Source: Actinoplanes sp. NBRC 103695 (lineage in GTDB: Bacteria; Actinomycetota; Actinomycetes; Mycobacteriales; Micromonosporaceae). Taken from it: a stretch of DNA of 63,418 nt. The translations under genes and the position numbers were made by a program. The stretch spans positions 256,522 through 319,939 of the forward strand of contig NZ_BSTL01000013.1 in assembly GCF_030269485.1 (NCBI RefSeq), in the 5' to 3' direction. The notes below the pieces were generated by a model. The model was given only the letters and a program-made list of their open reading frames with translations. It searched no databases and was not told the origin of the DNA. Positions 47,571 to 55,262 of this stretch are shown here, piece by piece. Position 1 is the first letter of the stretch. Each line of letters opens with the position of its first letter.

Positions 47571-49784
47571 TCACGCCGCGAAGCGCTCCCACACCCGGTG
47601 GGTGGCGAGCAGCCGCTGCACGGCGGTGAAGGCCTCGGCGCCGGACTCCGCGGTCACGACTCCGGGCGTACCCGAAGCACCGACCTCCTCGAGAACCTCC
47701 TGGCCCGCGCCCCACGCCCCGATCGCCTTGGCGTGCCGCCACGCCTCCTCGACCAGCAGCTTGACGCGCGGGTCGAGCAACGCGCCGTCCACGGTCACCG
47801 GCTTGCCGGCCAGGAGCACGACGTCGAACTCGACCGACCGCATGGTGGCGAAGGTCCGCTGCACCGGCAGGTCGCCGATCATCCCGCCGCGCGCCGCGAT
47901 CAGCAGCGGCACCATCCCGGCGGCGAAGACCGCCTGACGCACGTCGTCCAGGTCGCCGTCCGGGGCGTCCACGTCGACCACGATGCCGGCGATCCGGCCG
48001 TCCGCGGGCCATTCCGCGCCGAGCTGCGACAGCGCCGGGCTCGGCGTGACCTCCGGCAGGGTGAGAGACGGCTCCGGTACGGGCAGGCCAAGGCCGGCCG
48101 CCACCTGCTCGCAGAGCACCGGGTCGATGTTGGCCAGGCACCGCAGCTGGCGTTCCTTGATCGCCTGCTCGTAACACTTGCCCAGCTCGAACGTGTAGGC
48201 CTGGATGATGTGGTCCTGCTCGACCGGCGTCATGCTCGCCCAGAAGAGCCGCACCTGGCTGAAGTGGTCGTCGAACGACGCCGGGTTGGCACGGATCTTC
48301 GGCGCCTCGGTGACGGTCACCGGGGTGTCCAGGAACGCGTTCTCCTCGGTGGTGAACGGGTTGCCGCCGTCCAGCGAGTTGGGCCGGTAGGGCGCGACGC
48401 CGCCGTGCACGGCCTGCTGGTGGAAGCCGTCCCGCAGCATGTCGTTGACCGGCGCGTGCGGGCGGTTGATCGGGATCTGGTGGAAGTTCGGCCCGGCCAG
48501 CCGGGTGAGCTGGGTGTCCAAGTAGGAGAACAGCCGGCCCTGCAGCAGCGGGTCGTTGGTCACGTCGATGCCGGGCGGAAGGTTGCCCAGGTGGAAGGCG
48601 ACCTGCTCGGTCTCGGCGAAGAAGTTCGTCGGCGTACGGTTGAGCACCAGCTTGCCGATCCGCTGCACCGGCGCCAGTTCCTCGGGCACGATCTTGGTCG
48701 GGTCGAGCAGATCGATCCCGGCGAAGGTCTCGTCCGGCGTGTCCGGGAAGACCTGGATGCCGAGCTCCCACTCGGGGAAGGCGCCGGCCTCGATGGCGTC
48801 GTAGAGGTCACGCCGGTGGAAGTCCGGGTCGATGCCGCTGAGCAGCTGCGCCTCCTCCCAGACCAGCGAGTGCACGCCGAGCTTGGGCTTCCAGTGGAAC
48901 TTGGCCAGGGAGGTCTCCCCGGCCTCGTTCACCAGGCGGAAGGTGTGCACGCCGAAACCCTCCATCGTCCGGTACGAGCGTGCGATGCCCCGGTCGGACA
49001 TGTTCCAGATGGTGTGGTGCTGGGCCTCGGTGTGCAGTGACACGAAGTCCCAGAAGGTGTCGTGTGCGCTCTGCGCCTGCGGGATCTCCCGATCCGGGTG
49101 CGGCTTGGCGGCGTGGATGATGTCCGGGAACTTGATCGCGTCCTGGATGAAGAACACCGGCATGTTGTTGCCGACCAGGTCGAACGTGCCCTCGTCGGTG
49201 TAGAACTTGGTCGCGAAGCCGCGGGTGTCGCGGACGGTGTCGGCCGAGCCGCGCGAGCCGAGCACGGTGGAGAAACGTACGAAGACCTCGGTCTCCTTGC
49301 CCTCGGCGAGGAACCCGGCCCGCGTGACTCCGGCGGCGGCCCCGTACCCGGTGAAGACGCCGTGCGCGCCCGCGCCACGGGCGTGTACGACCCGCTCGGG
49401 GATCCGCTCGTGGTCGAAGTGGGTGATCTTCTCGCGCAGGTGGTGGTCCTGGAGCAGGGTCGGGCCACGGGTGCCGGCCTTCAGGGAGTGGTCGGTGTCG
49501 CGGAGCCGGGCGCCCTGCGCGGTGGTCAGGTACTTCCCCTGCTGGGCATGCGTGGGCGGCGGCGCCCCGGTTTCCGCACCGGTGGGCGTACGCGTCTGCG
49601 GTGTCCCTTGCTCCGGCTTGGGCGGCAACGGCTCGTGCGGCGTGGTCGGCTCCTCCAGGGGCGCCGGTGCGCTGCCCGGCGAGCCGGGGATGCGGTCACT
49701 CACGGCGTCCACCGCGTCGGCCACTTTCGACGCGGCCGCCTCGACGGCCTGCTGGATCTTCCGCGCCGGTTTGGAGCTGCTCAT
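47571..49784 (-). CDS. katE: large-subunit (clade II) catalase with DJ-1/PfpI-like tail
   Basis: A 737-residue HPII-type catalase that removes hydrogen peroxide. After a polar N-terminal extension (1-85), the core carries the distal heme His H134 (ERVVHARGAGAHG), Asn in DLVGNNMPVFF, and the proximal heme-binding Tyr in RLFSYLDTQLTRL. The last 150 residues (GRIAGIVVDVDAPDGDLDDVRQAVFAAGMVPLLIAARGG in parts) form the flavodoxin/DJ-1-like domain typical of large catalases. GGACGAGG precedes ATG 49784. A SigB/SigF-type promoter lies 44-68 bp upstream, so stress-induced expression is likely. The N-terminal 30 residues (ARKIQQAVEAAASKVADAVD) look helical and Ala-rich, unusual for the family. Confidence 0.94.
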   Translation of the reverse strand: MSSSKPARKIQQAVEAAASKVADAVDAVSDRIPGSPGSAPAPLEEPTTPHEPLPPKPEQGTPQTRTPTGAETGAPPPTHAQQGKYLTTAQGARLRDTDHSLKAGTRGPTLLQDHHLREKITHFDHERIPERVVHARGAGAHGVFTGYGAAAGVTRAGFLAEGKETEVFVRFSTVLGSRGSADTVRDTRGFATKFYTDEGTFDLVGNNMPVFFIQDAIKFPDIIHAAKPHPDREIPQAQSAHDTFWDFVSLHTEAQHHTIWNMSDRGIARSYRTMEGFGVHTFRLVNEAGETSLAKFHWKPKLGVHSLVWEEAQLLSGIDPDFHRRDLYDAIEAGAFPEWELGIQVFPDTPDETFAGIDLLDPTKIVPEELAPVQRIGKLVLNRTPTNFFAETEQVAFHLGNLPPGIDVTNDPLLQGRLFSYLDTQLTRLAGPNFHQIPINRPHAPVNDMLRDGFHQQAVHGGVAPYRPNSLDGGNPFTTEENAFLDTPVTVTEAPKIRANPASFDDHFSQVRLFWASMTPVEQDHIIQAYTFELGKCYEQAIKERQLRCLANIDPVLCEQVAAGLGLPVPEPSLTLPEVTPSPALSQLGAEWPADGRIAGIVVDVDAPDGDLDDVRQAVFAAGMVPLLIAARGGMIGDLPVQRTFATMRSVEFDVVLLAGKPVTVDGALLDPRVKLLVEEAWRHAKAIGAWGAGQEVLEEVGASGTPGVVTAESGAEAFTAVQRLLATHRVWERFAA

Positions 49785-49827
49785 CTGGCCTCGTCCTTCG
49801 GGAGTTTCCTCGGCTGAAGGACGTCGA

Positions 49828-49852
49828 CTACCCCAAGGACGACGCGAAAAAC
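49828..49852 (-). promoter_or_regulatory. SigB/SigF-type promoter of katE
   Basis: On the minus strand GTTT (49849-49852), a 15-bp spacer and GGGTAG (49828-49833) match the GTTT-N14-17-GGGTA consensus of actinobacterial general-stress sigma factors. It would start transcription about 35 nt before the katE ATG. Confidence 0.75.
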
Positions 49853-49855
49853 GTA

Positions 49856-50017
49856 CTAGGACTTCCGGTTTGTGGACTTTTGCCGTCGTTCCGGTTCCGG
49901 GGACATCGTCCCGGCCGGAGCGGGTCCGCGAACGCCGCCGTACCAGGCCGTTCCCGACATCAGCTCACCGTGTGACGTCTGGTGTTCCCGCTCGTCCGCG
50001 GGTGCCGAGCTGGGCAT
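49856..50017 (-). CDS. small ORF upstream of katE
   Basis: A 53-residue frame from ATG 50017 to TAG 49856, with GAGGAGG 8 nt ahead of the start. The predicted peptide starts MPSSAPADEREHQTSHGELM and is polar, Pro- and Arg-rich, without signal or helix. I do not recognise it. Support is the strong ribosome binding site and the fit between an inverted repeat upstream and the katE promoter downstream. It lies antisense to no known gene but overlaps the frame of the SRPBCC remnant, so one of the two frames is not used. Confidence 0.45.
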   Translation of the reverse strand: MPSSAPADEREHQTSHGELMSGTAWYGGVRGPAPAGTMSPEPERRQKSTNRKS

Positions 50018-50032
50018 CTGGGGCGCCTCCTC

Positions 50033-50056
50033 GATCTTTGCTTCTCCGCAAAGATC
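50033..50056. promoter_or_regulatory. 9-bp inverted repeat
   Basis: GATCTTTGC (50033-50041) and GCAAAGATC (50048-50056), spacer 6 bp, perfect. On the minus strand it sits directly ahead of the GAGGAGG of the small ORF. It may be an operator or an mRNA hairpin covering the ribosome binding site. AT content is higher than around it. Confidence 0.6.
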
Positions 50057-50125
50057 TTCCCGCCCCAGGTCGCCTCAAACCGGCCGATGTCGTCGAGTCG
50101 CGACAATCAGACCGCTCCCGACCGA

Positions 50126-50402
50126 CGCCGCCCCGGTCCTCGAAGGTGATCCGCACCGGTTGCCCGTCGTCCCAGCGCAGGTCGAGCAACCGGTGCGGAT
50201 CCGCCTCGATCACGTCGACGTCGGTCTCCGCACCGGCCACCTTGAACGTCCAGTGCACCCGCGTCCCGGTCTCCAGCCGGCCGGAACTCGCCGCCAGCCA
50301 GAACCGCCGGACCCGGTCCGGGTCGGCGAAGGCCTCGTACACCTCCGCCGCCGGACGGCGGACCAGCATGTTGACGTCGACCACGGGCGTCCACGAAGCC
50401 AC
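50126..50402 (-). pseudogene. N-terminal part of an SRPBCC/AHSA1-like gene
   Basis: From GTG 50402 the frame has the first 92 residues of an AHSA1-type protein (VNMLVRRPAAEVYEAFADPDRVRRFWLAASSGRLETG in parts, HWTFKVAG, HRLLDLRWDDGQPVRITFEDR). After about 50126 the frame stays open to 49965 but its residues are Arg/Gly-rich and no longer fit; the C-terminal strands and helix (about 50 residues) are missing. I infer a 3' truncation. It starts 17 bp after the DUF427 stop. Confidence 0.6.
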
Positions 50403-50419
50403 GATGCCACCGTAATGCC

Positions 50420-50812
50420 TCAGGAGCGGGCGCCGTCCGCCTCGACGTCGATCCCGTCCACCCGGTCCGGGTAGAACGCGACGTGGTCCTTGATGGCGGC
50501 GACAGCGGGACGCGGGTCCCGGTACTCCCACACCGCGTCGACCGCCGTGTCGCCGCCCAGCGGGATCGAGTAGTAGCTGGCGTCGCCCTTGTAGGGGCAG
50601 TACGTCTCGGTCGAGGTGCGCTCGAGCACCGACTCGTCGACGTCGCTCAGCGGCACGTACTGCACCGGCGGGTAGGACGCCTCCTGCAACGTCAGGGCGT
50701 TGCGGGTGTCGGCGACGACCTTGCCCGCGACGGTCACGACCACTCGGTTGTGGTTGGGCGTGATCGTGATCGGGTGGTCCGGGCCAGGCTCAAGAACGGG
50801 CTTGTCAGCCAT
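50420..50812 (-). CDS. DUF427 protein
   Basis: A 130-residue protein with the DUF427 pattern: HPITITPNHNRVVVTVAGKVVADTRNALTLQEASYPPVQYVPLSDVD in parts, TYCPYKGDASYYSIPLG with the conserved YCPYKG, and AVWEYRDPRPAVAAIKDHVAFYPDRVD. Function is unknown; the fold is a small beta barrel. GGAGAGAAGG lies upstream of ATG 50812. It precedes a truncated SRPBCC gene on the same strand and may have formed an operon with it. Confidence 0.9.
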   Translation of the reverse strand: MADKPVLEPGPDHPITITPNHNRVVVTVAGKVVADTRNALTLQEASYPPVQYVPLSDVDESVLERTSTETYCPYKGDASYYSIPLGGDTAVDAVWEYRDPRPAVAAIKDHVAFYPDRVDGIDVEADGARS

Positions 50813-51060
50813 GATGCCTTCTCTCCAGCTGTGGTCGGTCTCTCCGCGTCTACAAGTCCCCGCCTCCGAAGATATTCCGCGGCCACGCTCCAGCGCGAGA
50901 ACCTCAGGCCGACGCCCAGAAAATCTATGACGTCGGTACTAGACATTGTCGGGAAGACTGGTTAGAGTTCCTGGCGTTGGCAGATGAGATCTAACAAAGA
51001 CGCAGACGAACCAGACCGAGCGTCAAGCAGGGCCCCGGACCATTCCGCGGCTCGCTCGGC

Positions 51061-51294
51061 TCAGCAGGACAGCTCGTCGCACGTGTGCGGGGCCATGAAG
51101 TCGCGTGGGGCTCCGTCACCGGCGGGCAAGCGGTAGGACAGAGATCCGGTAACCGAGGAAAGGGAGGGCCCAGACACCGTTGGATCGCCCGCCTTGGGGC
51201 GGACACCGCAGTTTCCCTCGAACGAGAGGTGGTCTTCGGTCACGCTGACGCGATCCTCGCACCCCGCGCTTCCCACGGCGGCAGGTGTGGACAC
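51061..51294 (-). CDS. possible small Cys-containing protein
   Basis: A 77-residue frame starting at GTG 51294, with Cys near the N-terminus (SAGCEDRV, EGNCGVRP) and a C-terminal HTCDELSC. About four of five codons end in G or C, in the range of genes but not decisive. No family recognised; it shows no signal peptide. The surrounding stretch 50813-51374 otherwise contains only the DUF427 leader and a terminator hairpin, as far as I can see. Confidence 0.3.
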   Translation of the reverse strand: MSTPAAVGSAGCEDRVSVTEDHLSFEGNCGVRPKAGDPTVSGPSLSSVTGSLSYRLPAGDGAPRDFMAPHTCDELSC

Positions 51295-51343
51295 GACAAC
51301 CCGGCCTCACGGCCGGTAGATGGTGTTTCGACCTATCAACCCC

Positions 51344-51371
51344 GGGCCCCGGCGCTGAAGCGCCGGGGCCC
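51344..51371 (-). terminator. strong hairpin terminator
   Basis: A perfect 12-bp stem (GGGCCCCGGCGC, 51344-51355, with 51360-51371) closed by a TGAA loop lies 4 bp past the stop of the minus-strand gene at 51375. Confidence 0.85.
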
Positions 51372-51374
51372 TCG

Positions 51375-51830
51375 TCATGAAGAGGACCGCCACGCAGCGA
51401 ACGCGCTCCGAATGCTGTCCCCGTACGCATCGCCCGAAAGCGCCTCCAGGTACGCCTTCCCCAGCTCGAAGTGCCGATGAGCGCCGGCCTCATCACCGAG
51501 GCGCCGGTAGTCCTCGGCCAGATTCAGATGCAACGACGGCAGGAGCGCGTTCTTGCCCCCGGCGTTGCCTCTTCCGACGGCCTGCTGGTCGGTCAGTTCA
51601 TCCATGAAAGCGAGCGCCCGAAGGTCCCACGCAAGCTCATCCTCGGGTTCCTCCTGCACATCGGCCAGCGAGTGCGCCAGAAAGACCTTCGCGAACGCAT
51701 CCTCTCCACTCTCGACGTCAGCGACGAGCGGCTCCATGAGGGCTTTCGCGTCCGTCGGGCGACCCTGTTCCCGAAGGCCGATGCCCTCAAGAATCGCTGC
51801 GTACACAGGCGACTCGGGCGAGGTGGTCAT
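51375..51830 (-). CDS. TPR-like helical protein
   Basis: A 151-residue protein made of paired helices: PVYAAILEGIGLREQGRPTDAKALMEPLV, DAFAKVFLAHSLADVQ, LLPSLHLNLAEDYRRLGDEAGAHRHFELGKAYLEAL. The last unit is a good tetratricopeptide repeat. Such proteins mediate protein contacts; partner unknown. No signal peptide. It is followed by a strong terminator and preceded by a Uma2-type remnant on the same strand. Confidence 0.75.
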   Translation of the reverse strand: MTTSPESPVYAAILEGIGLREQGRPTDAKALMEPLVADVESGEDAFAKVFLAHSLADVQEEPEDELAWDLRALAFMDELTDQQAVGRGNAGGKNALLPSLHLNLAEDYRRLGDEAGAHRHFELGKAYLEALSGDAYGDSIRSAFAAWRSSS

Positions 51831-51894
51831 GCTGGTCCTCTTTCTCGGCGTCGGAGGTCAGTCGCGGGCCCGGTCCCTGACCATCTGCCCGACG

Positions 51895-52041
51895 TCAGTC
51901 AGGGCGGCGGCGATGCAGGAGGGACGCCGCCTCGATCCGGAAGGGAAACGGCTCGTCCGAAGCGAGCGTCTCGCCTGCTCTCACCACGTCGGAGGGAATG
52001 TAGTGGTCGCCGACGAGCTGCAGAAGATGCAGTTCCACTGA
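51895..52041 (-). pseudogene. C-terminal fragment of a Uma2-family (DUF820) gene
   Basis: The minus-strand frame ends with VELHLLQLVGDHYIPSDVV and RAGETLASDEPFPFRIEAASLL, the characteristic tail of Uma2 restriction-endonuclease-like proteins (an EPFP-x-x-I-D/E-x-A-x-L pattern). The first 130 or so residues with the catalytic PD-(D/E)xK core are missing; upstream lies the LAL regulator gene on the other strand. Confidence 0.6.
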
Positions 52042-52103
52042 ATCCTGCGCACAGAGCCCGCGACGGTCTTGTGCCCGAGCACCGAAAAGCGAGATCATCA
52101 CGC

Positions 52104-55046
52104 ATGCTCGACCCCTCGCCGGAGGACGACGGGACCTCACCGGCCGTTTCCACGCCGCGTTTCGTCGGTCGCGATCGGGAGATGGCGGCCCTGCGGGGTG
52201 CCCTGGCCCGGCCTCCGGCGATCGTGCTGGTGGAGGGCGAGGCGGGGATCGGCAAGAGCCGGCTGCTGCGCGAGTGGCTGGCCGCGCCGGACGAGCGCAC
52301 CGCCCTGGTGTCGGTGTGCCCGCCGCTTCGTGAGTCGTTGACGTTGGGGCCGATCGTCGACGCGTTCCTCGGGATCGAGCGCCCGCTGCCGCGCCTGCGG
52401 CTCACCGAGCTCGCGGGCGCGTTACGGCCCTTGTTCCCTGAATGGTCCTCGAACCTGCCGCCCGCTTTGCCGCCCCTGGACGATGCGAAGGCGGCGCGGC
52501 ACCGCCTGTTCCGTGCCCTGGACGAGTTGCTGCGGGCTCTGCGTGTCGATGTTCTCGTGCTCGAGGACGCGCACTGGGCCGACGAGGTGACGTGCGAGTT
52601 CCTGCTGTTCCTCATCTCCCGACAGCAGTCGGACGGGCCCAGCCTCGCGATCTCCTATCGGCCGGAGGAGGTGGACGACGGATCGCTGTTGCTGCGGCTG
52701 ACGTCCCGGTTGCCCGCCGGCGTGACCCAGCTGAGGATCGCCCTGGCGCCCATGCGACCCGGCGACACGGCGGCGCTGGTGTCCTCGATGCTTGACGGCA
52801 ACCCGATCTCGCAGGAATTCACGACGTTCATGCACGACCGGACCGGCGGTGTTCCCCTGGCCGTGGAGGAGTCGGTCCACCTCATGTGCGACCGTGCCGA
52901 CCTCGTCTTCCGCGACGGACAGTGGGTCCGGCTGGAGCTGCGCGAGCTACAGGTTCCGCCGACGGTGCGCGACTCCACCCGGGAGCGGGTGAGCCGTCTG
53001 TCGCCGACGGCGCAGCAGGCGTTGCGCGCGGCGGCCACATTGGCCGAGCGTTCCTCGGTGGCGACGATCGCGATGACCGCCGACCTGTCACCAGCCGAGT
53101 GCCGAGGCGCCATCGCGGAGGCGGCCGGCGCCGGCGTCCTGGACGGCGACGACCACGGCCGGTGGCAATTCCGGCATGTGCTGGCTGCCACCGCTGTCTA
53201 CGAAGCGATCCCGTTGACCGACCGCAGACACTTCCACCTGCTGGCCGGCCGGGCCTTGGAACACCTGCGTCCCCCGCCCGTGGCGCGTCTCGCCCACCAT
53301 TTCCGTGAGGCCCGCGAGATGCGGTCCTGGGCGCGGTACGCCGAGCAGGGCGCCGAACTGGCCATCGCCTCGGGTGACCACACCAAGGCGGTCGACCTGC
53401 TGGTCGATCTGCTGTCGCGAGCCGTACTGCCGCCGGCGGACCGTGCCCGTGTCGCGCGCATCACCGGAGTCGCTGCGCTGGGCCGTCGCGAACCGGTCGA
53501 CGAGGTCTACCACCGTGTGATCCGTACCCTCAGATCGGTTTTGGAAAGTCCCGGCCTCTCCGCCCGCCAGCAGGCCGAGATCCGCAACCCCCTGGGCCGG
53601 CTCCTGATCACCGGAGGCGAGGCGCAGGCCGCACTCAGCGAGCTGGAGCAGGCGGTGGAAAACCTCGACCACGACCCCGTCGAGGCGGCCCGGGCGATGA
53701 CCTACCTCGGTTGGGCGTACGCGGGACCGTGGCCGGCCTCGACCCATCGGCGCTGGCTGGATCGCGCCGCCGAACTGACCGCCCAGATCGACTCCCCCGC
53801 GCAACGGCTGAACCTGGCCGGAAACCGAGCCGCGGCGTTGCTCATGCTGGGCGAGGAGGAGGCCTGGGACGTCGTAGCCGGCCTGCCCATCGACGGCACG
53901 TCGGCGGCGGAGCGTATCGACGTGGCCCGGATCCACGTCAACGTCGGTACCGGGGCGCTGATCTGGGGCCGGTACGCCGACGCCGAGGAACACCTCGCCG
54001 TGGCCATGCGCCTCGCCGAGGCCGAGCAGGCGTCCCGGTTGCAGCACAACGTCCGGCTCGAGCAGGCCAACCTGGCGTGGAACACCGGTCGGTGGGACGG
54101 TCTCGCGCAGACGAGCACGGCACTCGCCGAGGCCGACCCGGACCGGCCGGCACATTATCTCGGCAGCGTTCGCCTCGCTGCCCGGCTCGCGGCCGCGGCC
54201 GGACGGCGGCGCGCCGCGGAGGAGCAGTTCCGGCTGGTGCTGGAGGAGTCTGCTCGTCTCGGCGCGGCCGACGACACGATGGAGGCCGCGGCCGCGCTGG
54301 CCAGGCTGTGGCTGACGGACGGAAACAGCCGCCGGGCGCTGCGGATCACGAACGAGCCGATGGACACCGTACGGCGAAAGGGCATCTGGGTCTGGGCGAC
54401 GGACCTTGTTCCCGCCCGGATCGAGGCGCTCCTCGCTGCCGGCGACCTGACGGCCGCGACACGCCTGGTCGGCCAGTTCGCCCGTGGACTGCGCGGCCGT
54501 ACGGCACCCGCGCCTCGAGCCGCGCTCACCCTGTGCCGTGCCCTGCTGCTCGCCGCGGCCGGAGATCACTCCCGGGCGGCGACGGCCTACGACCGGGCGG
54601 CGCGCGCCTGGAGCGCGTTGCCGCGCCCCTACGACGCCATGCGCGCCCGCGAGCGTCAGGCCGAGGCGCTGGTCGCGCAGGGCAGGATCGAGCAGGGCCG
54701 CGAGCTGCTGGCGGCGCAGTACGAGCAGCTGTTCAGGCTGGGCGCACGCGGCGACGCGGACCGTGTCGCCCAGCGGCTTCGCGAGCACGGCGCCGAGGTC
54801 CCGCGATTGTGGCGCGGCGGCCGGCGCGGCTACGGGGACCAGCTCTCACCTCGCGAGCTCGACGTGGTCCAGCTGGTCGTCGCCGGCAAGACGAACCGGG
54901 AGATCAGCAGGATCCTGGCCAAGTCTCCGGCCACGGTGGATCAACAGCTGCGCGCCGCGATGCGCAAGCTGAAAGTGAGCTCCCGGACCGCGCTCGCGGT
55001 CAAGGCGGTGGAGGCCGGCGTGTTCATTGACGTATCCGCTGGATAG
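52104..55046 (+). CDS. LAL-type (large ATP-binding LuxR) regulator
   Basis: A 980-residue regulator. An AAA/STAND domain starts at FVGRDREMAALRGAL with Walker A GEAGIGKS (45-52) and Walker B VLVLEDAHWAD. The centre (about 380-880) is a long array of TPR-like helices. The C-terminal LuxR helix-turn-helix (about 915-975) is LSPRELDVVQLVVAGKTNREISRILAKSPATVDQQLRAAMRKLKV in parts. LAL proteins often switch on neighbouring gene clusters; the giant protease gene 217 bp downstream is a candidate target. ATG 52104 has only a weak ribosome binding site; the frame is open further upstream, but those residues look like the antisense of the Uma2 and TPR genes. Confidence 0.9.
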   Translation: MLDPSPEDDGTSPAVSTPRFVGRDREMAALRGALARPPAIVLVEGEAGIGKSRLLREWLAAPDERTALVSVCPPLRESLTLGPIVDAFLGIERPLPRLRLTELAGALRPLFPEWSSNLPPALPPLDDAKAARHRLFRALDELLRALRVDVLVLEDAHWADEVTCEFLLFLISRQQSDGPSLAISYRPEEVDDGSLLLRLTSRLPAGVTQLRIALAPMRPGDTAALVSSMLDGNPISQEFTTFMHDRTGGVPLAVEESVHLMCDRADLVFRDGQWVRLELRELQVPPTVRDSTRERVSRLSPTAQQALRAAATLAERSSVATIAMTADLSPAECRGAIAEAAGAGVLDGDDHGRWQFRHVLAATAVYEAIPLTDRRHFHLLAGRALEHLRPPPVARLAHHFREAREMRSWARYAEQGAELAIASGDHTKAVDLLVDLLSRAVLPPADRARVARITGVAALGRREPVDEVYHRVIRTLRSVLESPGLSARQQAEIRNPLGRLLITGGEAQAALSELEQAVENLDHDPVEAARAMTYLGWAYAGPWPASTHRRWLDRAAELTAQIDSPAQRLNLAGNRAAALLMLGEEEAWDVVAGLPIDGTSAAERIDVARIHVNVGTGALIWGRYADAEEHLAVAMRLAEAEQASRLQHNVRLEQANLAWNTGRWDGLAQTSTALAEADPDRPAHYLGSVRLAARLAAAAGRRRAAEEQFRLVLEESARLGAADDTMEAAAALARLWLTDGNSRRALRITNEPMDTVRRKGIWVWATDLVPARIEALLAAGDLTAATRLVGQFARGLRGRTAPAPRAALTLCRALLLAAAGDHSRAATAYDRAARAWSALPRPYDAMRARERQAEALVAQGRIEQGRELLAAQYEQLFRLGARGDADRVAQRLREHGAEVPRLWRGGRRGYGDQLSPRELDVVQLVVAGKTNREISRILAKSPATVDQQLRAAMRKLKVSSRTALAVKAVEAGVFIDVSAG

Positions 55047-55103
55047 CTAAGGACCCGCGGTCCGTCGAGCATGACTCCATGTTCCACAGCCCATGGCCGA
55101 TGC

Positions 55104-55247
55104 ATGTCTGAGCGACCCATCGTGCGTGACGACTCCGAAACAGAGCACCCGGCACCATTCGAGCTGCCGCGGGAGCCACACGACGACACCGACGACGCCG
55201 ACGGTGCCGCTGACCACCAGAGCCACGACCCCTACCAACCGCTGTAG
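55104..55247 (+). CDS. possible small acidic peptide before the protease gene
   Basis: A 47-residue frame from ATG 55104 to TAG 55247, starting MSERPIVRDDSETEHPAPFE and with a run of Asp and His (HDDTDDADGAADHQSHD). It stands in the gap between the LAL regulator and the subtilase and stops 15 bp before the protease ATG, over its ribosome binding site. No clear Shine-Dalgarno sequence of its own. It could be chance. Confidence 0.3.
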   Translation: MSERPIVRDDSETEHPAPFELPREPHDDTDDADGAADHQSHDPYQPL

Positions 55248-55262
55248 GCGGAAGGGACCCCC

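Noticed and set aside
50734..50946. A minus-strand 70-codon frame with a winged-helix-like stretch (EYLRRRGLVDAERPTTAGE)
   Set aside because: It overlaps the start of the DUF427 gene, has low G/C at third positions and no ribosome binding site; resemblance is probably chance.
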